A stretch of DNA of 64,000 nt, taken from the NCBI GenBank assembly GCA_018340375.1, contig JAFFJZ010000012.1, positions 4,154,001 through 4,218,000 on the forward strand, read 5' to 3'. A program made the position numbers and the translations under genes. Shown piece by piece: positions 1 to 11,245 of this stretch (position 1 is the stretch's first letter; each line of letters begins with the position of its first letter). The DNA is from Gonatopus flavifemur. Taxonomy: Eukaryota; Arthropoda; Insecta; Hymenoptera; Dryinidae. Under the pieces are notes generated by a model, which was not told the origin of the DNA, did no database searches, and saw only the letters and a program-made list of their open reading frames with translations.

Positions 1-484
1 AAGCCACCTGCATGGAGCCAAACCAACACTGGCATTGACGTGGAATTTTCTTTCGGCACGTAAACGTTTAGGTATAAACAATCTTCACTTCCCACCACTG
101 GATCCAATTCGTTCATACGTGCTTTAGGATATTGTAAACACAGGGGTCCATATTCGGTAGCAGGAAGCTCACCCTTCCATGGTGTAATAATTTTTTGCGG
201 TTCCTGCAGTTACGCGAACATGAATTTCAAAATCATGAATCATTCAAAAATTACTAAACATCTAAATTCAATCATCGAAACTTTACCTCGAATCTCAATT
301 CACCAACGGGAGGTAGAGCGTAAGGGATTCCTTCGTACGCTTCATAAGTTTCATTCCTTGCCGAGAGCTTATAGTATCCTTTGATTTTGCCCAGAGGAGT
401 TTCCACTATAGGATAATTCTCTACCCCGACAGCCGGTCCCACTCCGATCAAAAGTAAATAAACGAAACATTCAATCAACATCAT
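1..484 (-). CDS. Carboxylesterase, 5' part, cut by the window edge
   Basis: This is the first part of a secreted type-B carboxylesterase (alpha/beta hydrolase that cleaves carboxylic esters). Exon 1 (287-484) encodes a hydrophobic signal peptide and the family's N-terminal block with TPLGKIKGYY and EGIPYALPPVG. Its donor GT follows RFE. Exon 2 starts at 203 and runs off the left edge. It carries the conserved SEDCLYLNVYVP and PVLVWLHAGG, the oxyanion-hole strand. The catalytic serine lies outside the window. The start could be the ATG at 484, the adjacent one at 481, or the upstream ATG at 496. I chose 484 because it aligns with the neighbouring paralogue at 3489. The two genes share about 50 bp of upstream sequence, so they arose by a recent tandem duplication that included the promoter. 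No disabling change is seen in the visible part. Confidence 0.88.
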
Positions 485-1318
485 GACGAGCGGCACTGAT
501 TCAATAATGTAAAATCTCTTCGACGTCCAGCTTTTAAAGACGATGTTGTTTGTCTTTTGTTATCTTCTTTATGATTTGATTATGTCCTCGTTTTATTCAT
601 ATGAAAAATGGAATCAATGATAATATTTTCATGTTACTTCTCTTTCTCGTCGATTTAATTGCATTGGTCTCTTTACGGCAAAATAAAGTACACGATGAAT
701 TCATATGGTTTTTTTTGGATTGTAAAAATATGAGAGCAACCGTATATTTTATCATGTATGACGGCATTGTAATAAAAATAAAGCGCTTTATCGATTTTTT
801 CCGATTCAACACTCGCATCCAAATGAAAAAACGTTCTTCGAATATTTTGTGACATAATCTTTCGTAAACACACTATTACAATCTCTCAGCTGGAAGGATT
901 CGATGGGAATGGATGGAATTTTTACTAATATTCATTTCAATCCAGATTTCAAATGCCTCTTTCTGAGTTCAATCAGCTCATCAGTTCCAACTCGAAAAAT
1001 CAATGACACTCCCCTGATCAGTTTTACAATTTGATAATCTTATGTGGAATGCAAACTAATGTAGGATACACGAAACGGTAAAATAAAGATTTCACAGACA
1101 CAAACTCTTTAATGAATTCTCATAAACTCTGCAGAAGTCACAATATGGTTCTTTTTTCAAAGCAGCATGTTCTTCGGAAACTTTGAAGTATCATCAAACT
1201 GAAGCTGTGTCTATAAAAATGTATCTTTTTTTACTGCACAAGAAGGTGATGAATTTTCATACAGATTGACAATCAGTTTGACAATATTTAAAATTTTCCA
1301 AGTAATTTATCAGGAACG
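485..1318. other. Intergenic space between the first two esterases
   Basis: About 830 bp. Apart from the TATA-like element near 535, it holds only short AT-rich ORFs that overlap each other on both strands and show no family motif. No inverted repeat or RNA gene was recognised. The right end is the 3' flank of the next esterase. Confidence 0.5.
531..538 (-). promoter_or_regulatory. TATA-like promoter element of the first esterase
   Basis: TTTAAAAG on the minus strand lies about 47 bp before the start codon. The same element with matching flanks occurs 51 bp before the next paralogue (3540-3547), so it has been kept through duplication. Its role as a TATA box is an inference. Confidence 0.4.
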
Positions 1319-3489
1319 TTATCCTGAACTGTCGCTAAAATCCAGAGAATTCCAAAAATTTTTGTCACCAAAGTTGTAATCGGTCTCCGAAGTGGTATTC
1401 TTGGGCCCACGAATGCGGAGATAAATAGCTTCCCGCTTAAGTGGGTCATACCTTGGCCATTCTGTACCAACCGATGGTATTCTGTAACAATTGGGAGGTG
1501 TTAGAATGGTGAGAATGCCAAGAAGAACCGGGCAGATATAAACAGGTTCCTGTCTGGATCTGTTTGGTTCTGTCGGTTCTTGTCCTAGGAACTGATCAGA
1601 TGCATCCGGATTTTTCTGGCAGTTTCATTGGGGTGGAATTACTATGATTTAATTTTAACTAACCCATTTTTCACGTACGATGCCCAAAACTCTTGCATCA
1701 GCTGTTGCATTTGATGATCATCCAGCGTAGTTGATGTGTTAACAGGAGTTTGCATAACGTAAGTCAGATCATCTAAATGACAGGAACCTGGAAATCATAT
1801 AATTTTATGTAAAAAATCGAAATTTTTCACGTTTTGTTCCACTATTATTGTACCAAAATTCTCAGTCGATAGGGTAATCATTTCACTCCCACTGTGTGCT
1901 CCTCTGTAAGTAAAGTAATAGAACCAAACAGGCGATGTTGTGACGTTAGCCTGTTCCCTCACCGCTTTTTCGCTAGACACCTTGTATATACGATCGGACA
2001 CCATTTTAATCAAATCTCTCCTAGTCTCTTCATCAATACTTTTAGATCCCAGATAATGCTCTCTTATGGTTTTCGCATAACTTGCGTGCTGAGACACAGG
2101 TACAGTGTCGTTAAATTCAAGCAAATACGGGGCTATTGATTCCCAGTTGCTGTCCAGTTCCTCCATAACGGTGTTGTTTGTTATGAAATCTATAAAAATG
2201 AGAATTCTTAATCGAAAGTATTTCAGTTCCTCCAAGTACAGAATGCCAACCTCCTACTCGAGCTAATCCATCAGCCTCTACTACTCCCGCAATCCATGGA
2301 ACATCTTGAACATGACCGTTTTGGATCAGTTCGTAAGGTGATTTATCGATGAACGCAGAACGATTACATTTTTCAACTACAGGGCCGAATGGCACAAATG
2401 GATTATAACGCCATCCCTGAAAAAATATCAGTATAGTCGAAATGCGTTGAGGAGGAAGAAAGAATCTGATGGAATGGACTTTACGAAAAATTGGGATGAA
2501 GCTTTGGCCAGATTCAAAGCCGGCCGGTCCCTCAAGCACTTGATCATTTCAGTAACGTTATTCGTGGGACATCCCATAATGGCACCTAATTTCTTCGCTT
2601 TTTCCAAAGGGTTTTGAGTTTGTGCGCTAGGAACAAGTGCCGTTCCACCCATTGACAACCCCGCTAAAAATGCACTTTGAAGTTATTATTCATAAACCTA
2701 CGCAAGGCGTGGTGATCGAAGAAGTACCTTGGAATAGACCGGAACTCCATGTCGATAAATAATGATAATGCACGCTCATGGCCCCAGAGCTGCCACCGAT
2801 TATAGTTATTTTTTTGGGATCACCTCCGAAGTAACGTATATTCTCATATATCCAACGAAGGGCCATGCTTTGATCTTTTAAGCCCATATTCCCGGATACC
2901 GTGCAATCCTCGGTACTCAGAAATCCAAACAAACCCAAACGATAATTCAAACTCGCCATTATGATACCATAGTCGGCAAGGTACTTATTATTCGCATGGT
3001 CACCCGATCCGAACTGAAAACCACCAGCATGAATCCAAACCAACACAGGCATCATCGACGTTGAATTCTCTTTGGGTACGTAAATGTTTAGATATAAACA
3101 ATCTTCATTCCCATTCGCTAGATTCGTGTTGGTTGCACGGGATTTAGGATATTGTAAACACCGGTGTCCATATCCGGTAGCAGGAAGTTCTCCGATCCAT
3201 GGTCCAATTCTTTGCGGTTCCTACAAGCACGCGAACATTTTATCGTTCAAAAATCACTAAACATTCATCACAACTATAATCATCGAAATTTCACCTCGAA
3301 TCTCAATTTGCCAACGGGAGGTAGAGCGTAAGGAATTCCTTCGTACGCTTCGTAAGTTTTATTCCTCTCCGAGACCTTATAGTATCCTTTGATTTTTCCC
3401 AGAGGCGTTTCTACTGTAGGATGCTGCTCTTCGCCAACACTTATTTTCAATCCGATTAAGAACAAGTACACGGAATATTCGATCAACAT
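1319..3489 (-). CDS. Carboxylesterase (venom carboxylesterase-6/FE4-like), complete, 7 coding exons
   Basis: Exons on the minus strand are 3489-3295, 3220-2728, 2663-2485, 2416-2251, 2189-1854, 1787-1664 and 1481-1319. They sum to 552 codons, giving 551 residues, the usual size for the family. The protein has a signal peptide and no ER-retention tail, so it is probably secreted. The family blocks EDCLYLNIYVP, VLVWIHAGGF and NYRLGLFGFLSTED are present. The nucleophile motif is GGSSG (Ser about 209). The catalytic acid sits in VVEADGL, where Asp (about 338) replaces the family's usual Glu before Gly. The catalytic His is in SCHLDD (about 460). Exon 2 is continuous across the point where the paralogues at 21.2 and 23.8 kb have an intron. 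The substrate is unknown. The splice map is inferred from frame and GT-AG sites. Confidence 0.9.
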
Positions 3490-3539
3490 TATGACGAGTG
3501 GCTACCGATTCAATGTCGTGAAATTACCTCGACGATCAG

Positions 3540-3547
3540 CTTTTAAA
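3540..3547 (-). promoter_or_regulatory. TATA-like promoter element of the second esterase
   Basis: TTTAAAAG on the minus strand, 51 bp before the start codon, with flanks shared with the first esterase (CAGC before the T-run, a GATTCAAT-like block nearer the ATG). The conservation suggests a core promoter. This is an inference. Confidence 0.4.
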
Positions 3548-4117
3548 CTTTTGAGCCAGGAAACTAACGAAAACAAGTGTCTACATTTGAGTCGAGTTTT
3601 TGTGCATAATCTAAATGATGAAAAAATGCAAATGTAGAAAACTAAAATCGAAGATAAGATTGAAGATATGTTCCTTGGCTACGAAAAATTTACATTGAAA
3701 CAGATAAAAATGCCATCCGTTTGCTATGTGATTTTCTCTTCGTAATACATTAATTCATAAATAGTCTGGATGTAATTTGATGGTATTTGTCTAATGATAT
3801 ACATCAAATGCGGATAATACTGTTTGAGTGGGATTCTATGCATGATTGATCGTTCTGACATCTTTATCTGTATTTGTTGTAAATTATGAAGAAACGGATA
3901 ACTTCCACGTCATTTTGAATATATTGTTTTATGACAAAATAATAAAACAATAATACACAAAATGAATTCATAAGGTTTGTTTGTTGGGTAGCGAACCGTA
4001 TGAAGTGAATAGTATATTTTATCAAGTGTAATGCAACGAGACAAGTTTATCGATGCTTGTCGACTTAACATTTGTAGTTGTTATCTCCCAACAGGGGCAT
4101 TTGCTATCCTGCGCACA
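3548..4117. other. AT-rich spacer upstream of the second esterase
   Basis: About 570 bp. I see no coding signal, inverted repeat or RNA gene. Small overlapping ORFs have no family features. Confidence 0.4.
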
Positions 4118-5288
4118 TTTCCTCCCAGAGCCGGATTAACGCATGGGCCTGACTGGGCCCGGGCCCCGAACGATTGGGGGGCCCGCATCAATCGAATGAC
4201 AAAAATATGGAAAAAATAATTATTCAACAAATGCTCGGTGAGGCAGACGAGTTCAAATCCAAAATCTTCGAAACTGCGTAATTCAAGGCACCTACAGAAC
4301 ATGTAAAGCGAAATTAATACCAGGTACTGTTAATATCAGATACCGGAAACTATTTCAAAAATTTTAACATATAATCCTCTCAGGTTTTAAGTTCTAATGC
4401 AATCCAAATACTTTTCCCGTAATATACTTCATACTCAGACATCGCACTGATCCCGATGGATTCATGAAAAATTTTATTCTTAAAGAACTCCTGTCATGGT
4501 AGTTCAGAAAGGATTCTTTAAGAACTCTTGTTGTTCAAAAAGAATTCTCAATGAATTCTTGAGGATTCTTGAAAAACTCTTTTGGAGCTGTCATAATAGG
4601 AGTTCATTCGGAACATGCTTGTGCTATCTGGCACAGCTGGATTTTTCCTTGACAATAAGAATTTGTTAGCACAGGACAACAATTTATATTTAGCGTGAGT
4701 CATTTTTAATACCTCAACATCATCATCAAGTTTTAATGTACCATTTAGTGCTTTTTTTGAAGTTGATAAGTCAAATCAATTTTTCGACTTTGCAAACCAG
4801 ACGTTGAATTTTTTAAGCTTAGAAAAAAATATAGTTGTATGAACATCGAATTGAACAAGGTCTCATGTTTTCAAAAGATTAAAATACCTTACACAAATTT
4901 CGCGTCTAAAAACTCAAAGAAGAGAACACAGCGATTGCGATGTTCATTTGTTTCTGTTTCGCTGAGGAAAACGCGTTCCAAGTTCCAAAATCTCATTACG
5001 CATAGTAGAAAAGTGTTCACAAATGTCCTTGTAGCTTGGAGAATATTTATTGGATTGACTTGCAATTTTCTGAGTGTATACTTGAATACGTGTACATTAC
5101 GAAAATGGAATAAGAATAAAATCAATTCTTTGAAAATCCGAACTGAGTATAATCCCTTACGTTGACAGAATATTAAAAAAGTATGCTTGAACTTCAAGTC
5201 CGTTAGAAAGTCTGTCCTTACAAGGGGGCCCCGATGATCATGATGGGCCCAGGGCCCCCCAAATGCTTAATCCGGCTCTGTTTCCTCC
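4118..5288. mobile_element. hAT-type DNA transposon relic with 8-bp target site duplication
   Basis: The element spans 4126-5280. Its terminal inverted repeats start CAGAGCCGGATTAA and end with the complement TTAATCCGGCTCTG. It is flanked by a perfect 8-bp duplication TTTCCTCC (4118-4125 and 5281-5288). A CAG-starting repeat with an 8-bp duplication is diagnostic of the hAT superfamily. At 1155 bp it is too short to be autonomous. A plus-strand open stretch at 4839-5165 contains NVLVAWRIFIGLTC. I read this as a decayed relic of the C-terminal ALRI-type region of ZMYM-like hAT transposases, but the resemblance is weak. Both ends carry runs of G and C (for example GGGCCCGGGCCCC near 4157) that contrast with the AT-rich surroundings. 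Confidence 0.85.
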
Positions 5289-5509
5289 CAATATTCCTGA
5301 AATTTCGAAATACGACATCGAATTAAATCACTTTCATCCGCACTTGAATCATTATAATGCTATAGCAAAGTGCAAACGAAATTATATCATATTAAAACTG
5401 TTTTTGTTCGATTCTATGCGTAATTGATCGTTTTTGCACGTATTTGATTGCAAATATTGGTAATTCCAAATGTCTTTCCCATACAGCACAAAAGTCCTCG
5501 CAAAGAGCT

Positions 5510-5695
5510 CCCGTTATGACAGTAAAAATGAATTCATTATGAATAGTTTGAATTCAAAGTGAACTCTTGATGAATAACTTAAGCTTCAGAAAGAATTCAT
5601 ATCACGAATTCATAAAGAACTATTCAGGCATTCAACATGTATGCATTTTGAATTCATTGAGTTCATATTGAATTCATTTTTACTGTCATAACGGG
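5510..5695. mobile_element. Palindromic MITE with CCCGTTATGACAG ends
   Basis: Left end CCCGTTATGACAGTAAAAAT and right end complement ATTTTTACTGTCATAACGGG form inverted repeats. The interior carries repeated GAATTC-containing motifs. No ORF. Target duplication is not clear. Confidence 0.65.
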
Positions 5696-5791
5696 GTCAT
5701 AATCGGCATTGTGTCGTCCCCTCTCTCAACAACAACATTCGAATGAGATATTTCGGCTCTTGGATGCATTCCACAAGATATCCGCATAATA

Positions 5792-5928
5792 GGTTCGTTC
5801 GTTCTACGTGCTCTGAGTTACTCCAACTTGTACCAAACCAATCATTTCGTTGCTTAAACTGGAAGTAGCGAATCCAAAATACTTGGAGCGAGTTGGGGTA
5901 ACTTGGGACATCGGTAAACGAACTTAGC
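5792..5928. mobile_element. 137-bp MITE, copy A (GGTTCGTTCGTTC family)
   Basis: Nearly identical to the 137-bp element at 8503-8639. It is flanked by TA on both sides (5790-5791, 5929-5930). The ends are imperfect inverted repeats (GGTTCGTTCG and CGTAAACGAAC-like). Confidence 0.75.
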
Positions 5929-5940
5929 TATTGTTTCATA

Positions 5941-6079
5941 AGCTTTGTTCGTTCTAACGTGTTCTGAGTTGCTCCAATCTGCTCCAGACATTTTTGATTC
6001 GCTCTTCCAGTTATAAGAATGAATTAATTGGTTTGGTGCAGGTCGGTGCAACTTAGAACACGTTAGAACGAACAAAGCT
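5941..6079. mobile_element. Palindromic MITE related to the 137-bp family
   Basis: The left arm begins AGCTTTGTTCGTTCTAACG and the right arm ends with its complement CGTTAGAACGAACAAAGCT. Part of the left arm (GAGTTGCTCCAA) is shared with the neighbouring 137-bp MITE, so the two are related. No ORF. Confidence 0.65.
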
Positions 6080-6374
6080 ATAGACATTATTTTTCATCGA
6101 TTGTGGCGCCATCTTCAAAAATTTAGAAAAAAGTTTCAAGCAAAAGTTACTCAGTTTTTTGCATAGAATCAAGATATGCAATAAAAAGTGGAGGATCCCA
6201 TTCAAAAAAATGATGTTGACCCTATTTTAATCGATCATAACGCCATCTATGATGAAACTGATATCGTAGTTTTGTAGCCCCCTCTTTGTATAACAACTAT
6301 TGTATGAAACATTTTCCAAAAAAAAGTGATCCCACCAAGATATTTAGTTATCTCAAGATAAATGCCTCACCCTG
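6080..6374. other. Non-coding stretch, probably an old repeat end
   Basis: About 295 bp without coding signal, ending in CTCACCCTGTATA at the boundary of the next transposon. It has the look of a dispersed repeat, but no inverted repeat or target duplication was found. Confidence 0.3.
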
Positions 6375-6890
6375 TATATGAGTAATTCCACGTCAATTGG
6401 GACAGCTGCGGAACCTGATGTCTTCAAAAACCCGTGGCTTTTTTTTATATGTTCTATACCGATACAGAACACCACTGATTTTGTTTCAGATTTTTATAAT
6501 AATCATTTTGCAAGTTATGGACAATTGGAAATTTCAAAAAATCGATCGAACGCTCTCATTCAGATATCAATATTTCTGGTTCTATTGGACTTACGGAATT
6601 CCGGCTCCACTCATTTAAAACTCTTGAAATGTACTTTCGTTATAAATTTTTCATGTTCTATAAAAGTTCAAAATTCGATGATTATTTAAACAACTTAACT
6701 TTAAAATCGATTTTTAACTAACTTTACACCCTTGGAAAATTTTGAAGAAAATATGAGCGTATTCCTCGTTTAATTTCCTACGAAATATGTGAATTTGAGG
6801 ATGGAGAACGAATGAACACTGATGCAAACAAATAGAAATTCATTGCACCATTGATGCCGCTCATGATATGCGTACCAAGGGGATTATGAT

Positions 6891-7051
6891 CAGAGTTGCC
6901 AGATGTGCTCCAACGCTCAGGGGAAGAGTACCCCTACCATCACTTCATGTATATAATAGTCGTAAGTATTGGTAAGTAACACTTACAACACATACATGTA
7001 TGAGGTGATGGTACATTTCCCCTCAGCGTCGCAGCTCATCTGGCAGCTCTG
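6891..7051. mobile_element. 161-bp hAT-type MITE with 8-bp target duplication
   Basis: Ends CAGAGTTGCCAGATG and complement CATCTGGCAGCTCTG. Perfect 8-bp duplication ATTATGAT at 6883-6890 and 7052-7059. Palindromic interior, no ORF. It sits just inside the left inverted repeat of the 5.6-kb transposon, so it inserted later. Confidence 0.85.
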
Positions 7052-7165
7052 ATTATGATAGGACATTGTTACAAAGCAATCAAATGATTCATATCTCGTC
7101 AAATATTGAAGCAATTTTTATGAAATGTTTTTTATTTGCATACAGAAATCGTAACAAATTCAGTA

Positions 7166-7412
7166 CCCAGATAGAAAACTATGCCCTAAATATTTTGTAA
7201 CATAATGTGCCGTTAACATACTGTCATAAACTTCGCTCAGCTTGCAATGATGCATAAAATGTAAACATTATGTCTTCATTATGGTACCATCACCTCGTTT
7301 TGCTACCAAGAACAATGCTTTATGCGGAAACACCTTGGTACCATGATGCAAACATTTCTTGGTGTGAATGTCACCATTATAATGGCATTATTGAGACATT
7401 TTTCTATCTGGG
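7166..7412. mobile_element. CCCAGATAG-type MITE at the 3' end of the transposase gene
   Basis: Ends CCCAGATAGAAAA and complement TTTTTCTATCTGGG, with TA on both sides (7164-7165, 7413-7414). It belongs to the CCC-ended palindromic clan seen across the window. The last codons of the decayed transposase reading frame run into it. Confidence 0.75.
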
Positions 7413-7414
7413 TA

Positions 7415-9722
7415 GTGGCTGAAAATCTTTTTGTTTTTAGTTTTTGTCGTGATACAGGTTCTACAAAATGTAATGAAAGTGTTCCACAAACAGTCTTCGC
7501 TTCTCGAAATCGAGCTTGTAAGATGATATCTTCTTCATGGTACTCTTTATTCGTGAAATAACAAATATCGATATTTTTGATATCTGGATTATTTTCAATC
7601 CAGTCGAAGAACTTTCTCGGTGTGTTGATGGGATCCTGACGGAGCTCCATGCTGGCTTTCGCAATCAATCTTTTGAGCGTCCCTCCGATGCCGTCACATG
7701 GGCCCTTTCCATGCGCCGTCGCAAAAAAATGCCATTCAGCTGGCACCCCAAAATCTTTTTCATGATGACAGAGGTTTATGAAATTTTTGTTGCTTTTATG
7801 TTGAGCACTAGCTCCGTCCGAGAAATAGATTATTTTTCGCACCCGACGAATCTTCCTCTTCAAATATATCATCAATTCTCGTTGAAACAGGTGAACGGCA
7901 ATTGTGTCATGCTTCAAACATTCTGAGATCGCGACAAAATTCTTGTGTCTTATTTCTCCATTCTCTTTGTAATAGATAACGAACGGATGTAATGTTACTT
8001 GGTCGTTATTCCAATGTATTCCCTGAACGGCATCTTGGATCATAAATGCATAATTTTCGGAAAAATCGCAGATAATTAGACACTCTCCGGTTTTCAAATC
8101 ATTCTTCCGCTTTGAAAAGAAAATCGATTGCTGTTCAGCAATGAATGCATGAGTGACCAGTCCATCGAGCTTCACACACAGTTTCTCCAAGAACTACTGT
8201 ACAGGTGTTTGCATCATCTCCAGATTTGTTCCATTAACTGATACCCATTGTCTGTACGTTACGGTGTCTCGAAACTCATTCTCGAATAAATCTTGCAACT
8301 CCTCTTCCAAATTTGATGTACCAGGACAGTTAATGCAGTTTTTCAAATGGCAGCCGACTGTTGGTGGATTGCATAACATTCGAGTCAAGCGGTCCTTATA
8401 GTTTTGTACTGGCTGTGATGTGTTGGATGTAAGATTAGCTATCCTTGCACCATCAATCATCAATTTCACATTCTCATGGATGACACAAACGCAAACACAA
8501 TAGGTTCGTTCGTTCTACGTGCCCTGAGTTGCTCCAACTTGTACCAAACCAATCATTTCGTTGCTTAAACTGGAAGTAGCGAATCCAAAATACTTGGAGC
8601 GAGTTGGGGTAACTTGGGACATCGGTAAACGAACTCAGCTAATGAGTTCCACTCGATCCAGGGAGTACACACTGTTTCGGTCTGAGTTCAGCAAATCTCG
8701 AAAAACCGATTTCAACGTTCGGAAATGTTTCTGAAAAAACCCGGTATGTTTCCTTCAGATTAGTGAGTAATAATCTTTTCTGCTTCTGAATTCTCTGCCC
8801 ATCCATATTTACGATAATGTAGTTTTTTTCCCAGGCATAACACGACTCGTATCGTCAGATGTATAAAAATCTCTGATTTGTTTTGCAACATGTTCCGAAA
8901 ATCTTTTGCCTAATTTTTTATTGGGTTCTGACAAAATACCACAGTTCTTAGCTAATTCTTTCGAAATGGTAATCATGCGATTAGAAGCACCAAAATTTTC
9001 ACGAATTTTACTAAAAGGCCAATCTCCAAAGATGGTTAAAATTTGAATTTTTAGAGCTCCATCAGTTGTGTTGTGGAAACATTCTTCCAATTTTTCAATA
9101 ATTTTTATTTCTGCATCATCCACTTGTAAATTCGTATCGTCTTATATCTTGAAAACTTTCTTACGTAATACGTCGCTCACATTCATGAACTTCTCTCGCG
9201 GATACTTATGTTGTAACAGTTTTTTCTTTCTGATTGGGGAGACACCAAATTGTGTTGGACTCTCATTTAGTGCACGAATACTGACAGGAAATGATCCTCA
9301 TTGTCATGATAAATCCTTGAAGGTCCAGCATCGTCAATCCTCGAGGGTAGTGTGTTACCGCTTTTTAAAGTTTCACCGGAAATCCTCGAGGGTCCAGCAC
9401 TATCACTCGATAGCAATGCAGTTCCACTGAGTTCGTTTTTATTCAATCGGTTCACAAATCTTAACCGACAGGAATCACAGATTTTTAATTTCTGTGACAA
9501 TGACGGATCCGTTTTCAATAAACTGTTCATAATCCTGGAAGGTACAGGTCTTAGGATTTTTCGCGACTTTTTTCCATGTTTTTCCAGTTTAAACGGATTG
9601 CAACAATAATCGAAACGTCCTTTCAATTTCCTGGAGGCAATCATCTTCGCACGCACAAAATTTGATTCCGTAGGGGTTTGAAAATTTGACGAACGTCTGA
9701 CTGGACCGAGGGTTGAATGCAA
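7415..9722 (-). pseudogene. Decayed transposase-like gene of the 5.6-kb transposon
   Basis: Minus-strand reading segments 9722-9267, 9123-8809 and 8469-7303 belong to one protein family known to me only as uncharacterised, repeated genes in hydra, aphids and other invertebrates. Visible blocks are an N-terminal Cys pair region (CNPFK, ICDSCRLR), then MPGKK, FAELRPKQCVLPGSSGTH, NVKLMIDGARI, and a region with CDFSENY and YFSDGASAQHKSNKNF. The two Asp-centred motifs suggest an RNase H-like DDE core, which is an inference. Disabling changes are a one-base shift in an A-run near 8832, a 137-bp MITE at 8503-8639, an in-frame TAG at 8194-8196, and a C-terminus replaced by MITE sequence from 7412 down. 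It is not functional as read. Confidence 0.75.
8503..8639. mobile_element. 137-bp MITE, copy B, inside the transposase gene
   Basis: Same sequence family and same length as 5792-5928. It is flanked by TA (8501-8502 and 8640-8641). Removing the element with one TA reconnects the transposase reading frame between SGTH and CVCVIHENVKLM, which fixes the borders. Confidence 0.85.
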
Positions 9723-9783
9723 ACTGGTATGAACATGAAAAGAATCAGTGAATCATACGACACGGTATACTTCTAGGTAAACA

Positions 9784-10416
9784 CCCGTATGGAAATATTT
9801 CGCTGAAAAATGTCTGTAGAACTATGAGAAATCTCTGAAAAAAAATGAAAAAATTCTGAGAAACTCCGACAAACTCTGAGAATCTCTGAAATTTTGATGA
9901 GAAATCTAATATTTTTGGGACATTCTTTACAGACTTTTTTCAGAGTTTCTCAGAGTTTTCTCATTCTTTTTCAGAGAAATAGTAACGAAATTGCACTGTG
10001 AAAAAACTCTGACAAAACTCTGATGGATTGCTAACATTTTTCTGACTTTTAGAAAAAAAGTAAAAAATTTTCAAACACTTTTTCACACATGATATTTGAA
10101 TACGGCATATGAATGTATTTATTGAATTTCAGGATTTTTCAATAATCAGAAAAATGTCAACAATTTATTAGAGTTTTGTCAGAGTTTTTTCAGAGTGCAA
10201 TTTCGGTACTATTTCTCTGAAAGAGTATGAAAAAACTCTGAGAAACTCTGAAGAAAGTCTGAAAAAAGTCTGTAAAGAATGTCCCAAAAATATTAGATTT
10301 CTCATCAAAATTTCAGAGATTCTCAGAGTTTGTCAGAGTTTCTCAGAGTTTTTTCATTTTTTTTCAGAGATTTTTCATAGTTTTGCAGACATTTTTCAGC
10401 GAAATATTTCCTAGGG
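9784..10416. mobile_element. Palindromic element saturated with CTCTGA/TCAGAG motifs
   Basis: The left arm starts CCCGTATGGAAATATTTCGC. The right arm ends with GCGAAATATTTCCTAGGG. Arms of about 240 bp are near-complementary and packed with AAACTCTGA and its complement TCAGAGTTT. Possible 2-bp duplication CA. No ORF. Confidence 0.75.
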
Positions 10417-11245
10417 CAGGCACCGTAGAGAGGATCGTCTCGGCCTGCTGTTTTCAATTCAATGCTCAATGATCACCCAAACAGCACCGAAAGTTCTCAA
10501 AACGTTTTAAAAACGAATCCATAGCCCCACAGATGTTGGTTCCCAAAAGTATATTTCCTAAACATCTTGAGAACATTCATCCAATGTGCTGGGGAACACG
10601 TTTTGGGGACATTGTTCACAAATGCTAGGGTACGTTTCCAGAATGTTCTCGAAACTTCATATGAAAACTAAGTATTTTATTCTAACCTATATGAATTTAT
10701 ATTTATAGTTTTACCAGGGACGAAAATGTCAAACAACTATAAAAGTATGTTTTGTATTGAATATTTGGGAAGATTTCATTTCAGAAGTTCAAAACTATTG
10801 GCAGAATATGAATTATCAACAATTAAGTCAATATATTAAGATTCACATAACCTCAAAATTGACGCGAAACAAAATCTCATTATATACAATGTATAAACAA
10901 GATGCAAATGTAATTCATTGAATCTATCGATAGAGGCCCCACCGAAGTTCATTTACATCGGCTCCAAATGAAGAATATTGAAAGATTTGGCACAAGTTTG
11001 AACATTAACGAATTCTCATTTTCAATGTCTCATAAACATTCCATGAAAACCTAAATAAAACTATACCAGACATTCGTACATCCCTGGTATATACATGCGA
11101 TGTTTCCTGAACGTCTCGAAACATTTTCAGAACATTCCAATGTTTCAGAAGACGTTCCAAGGATATTGATAGAACCTCCCGGTACTGTATGGGCAAGGGA
11201 ATCTGCTTCTGTCGAAAAATGACCTGCGAAAGGTACAACTGAAGA
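10417..11245. repeat. Repeat-like segment rich in GTTCTCGAAA/AACATTCC motifs
   Basis: No gene seen. Two clusters (about 10490-10660 and 11030-11170) carry repeated variants of ACGTTCC, GAACATT and CTCGAAAC. They look like two arms of another degraded palindromic element around a unique AT-rich centre. Borders were not resolved. Confidence 0.35.

Noticed and set aside
6378..6689. 103-codon ORF at the left end of the 5.6-kb transposon
   Set aside because: It lies wholly in the inverted repeat, and its mirror copy at 11675-11872 is shorter and diverged. The peptide similarity between them follows from the DNA repeat.
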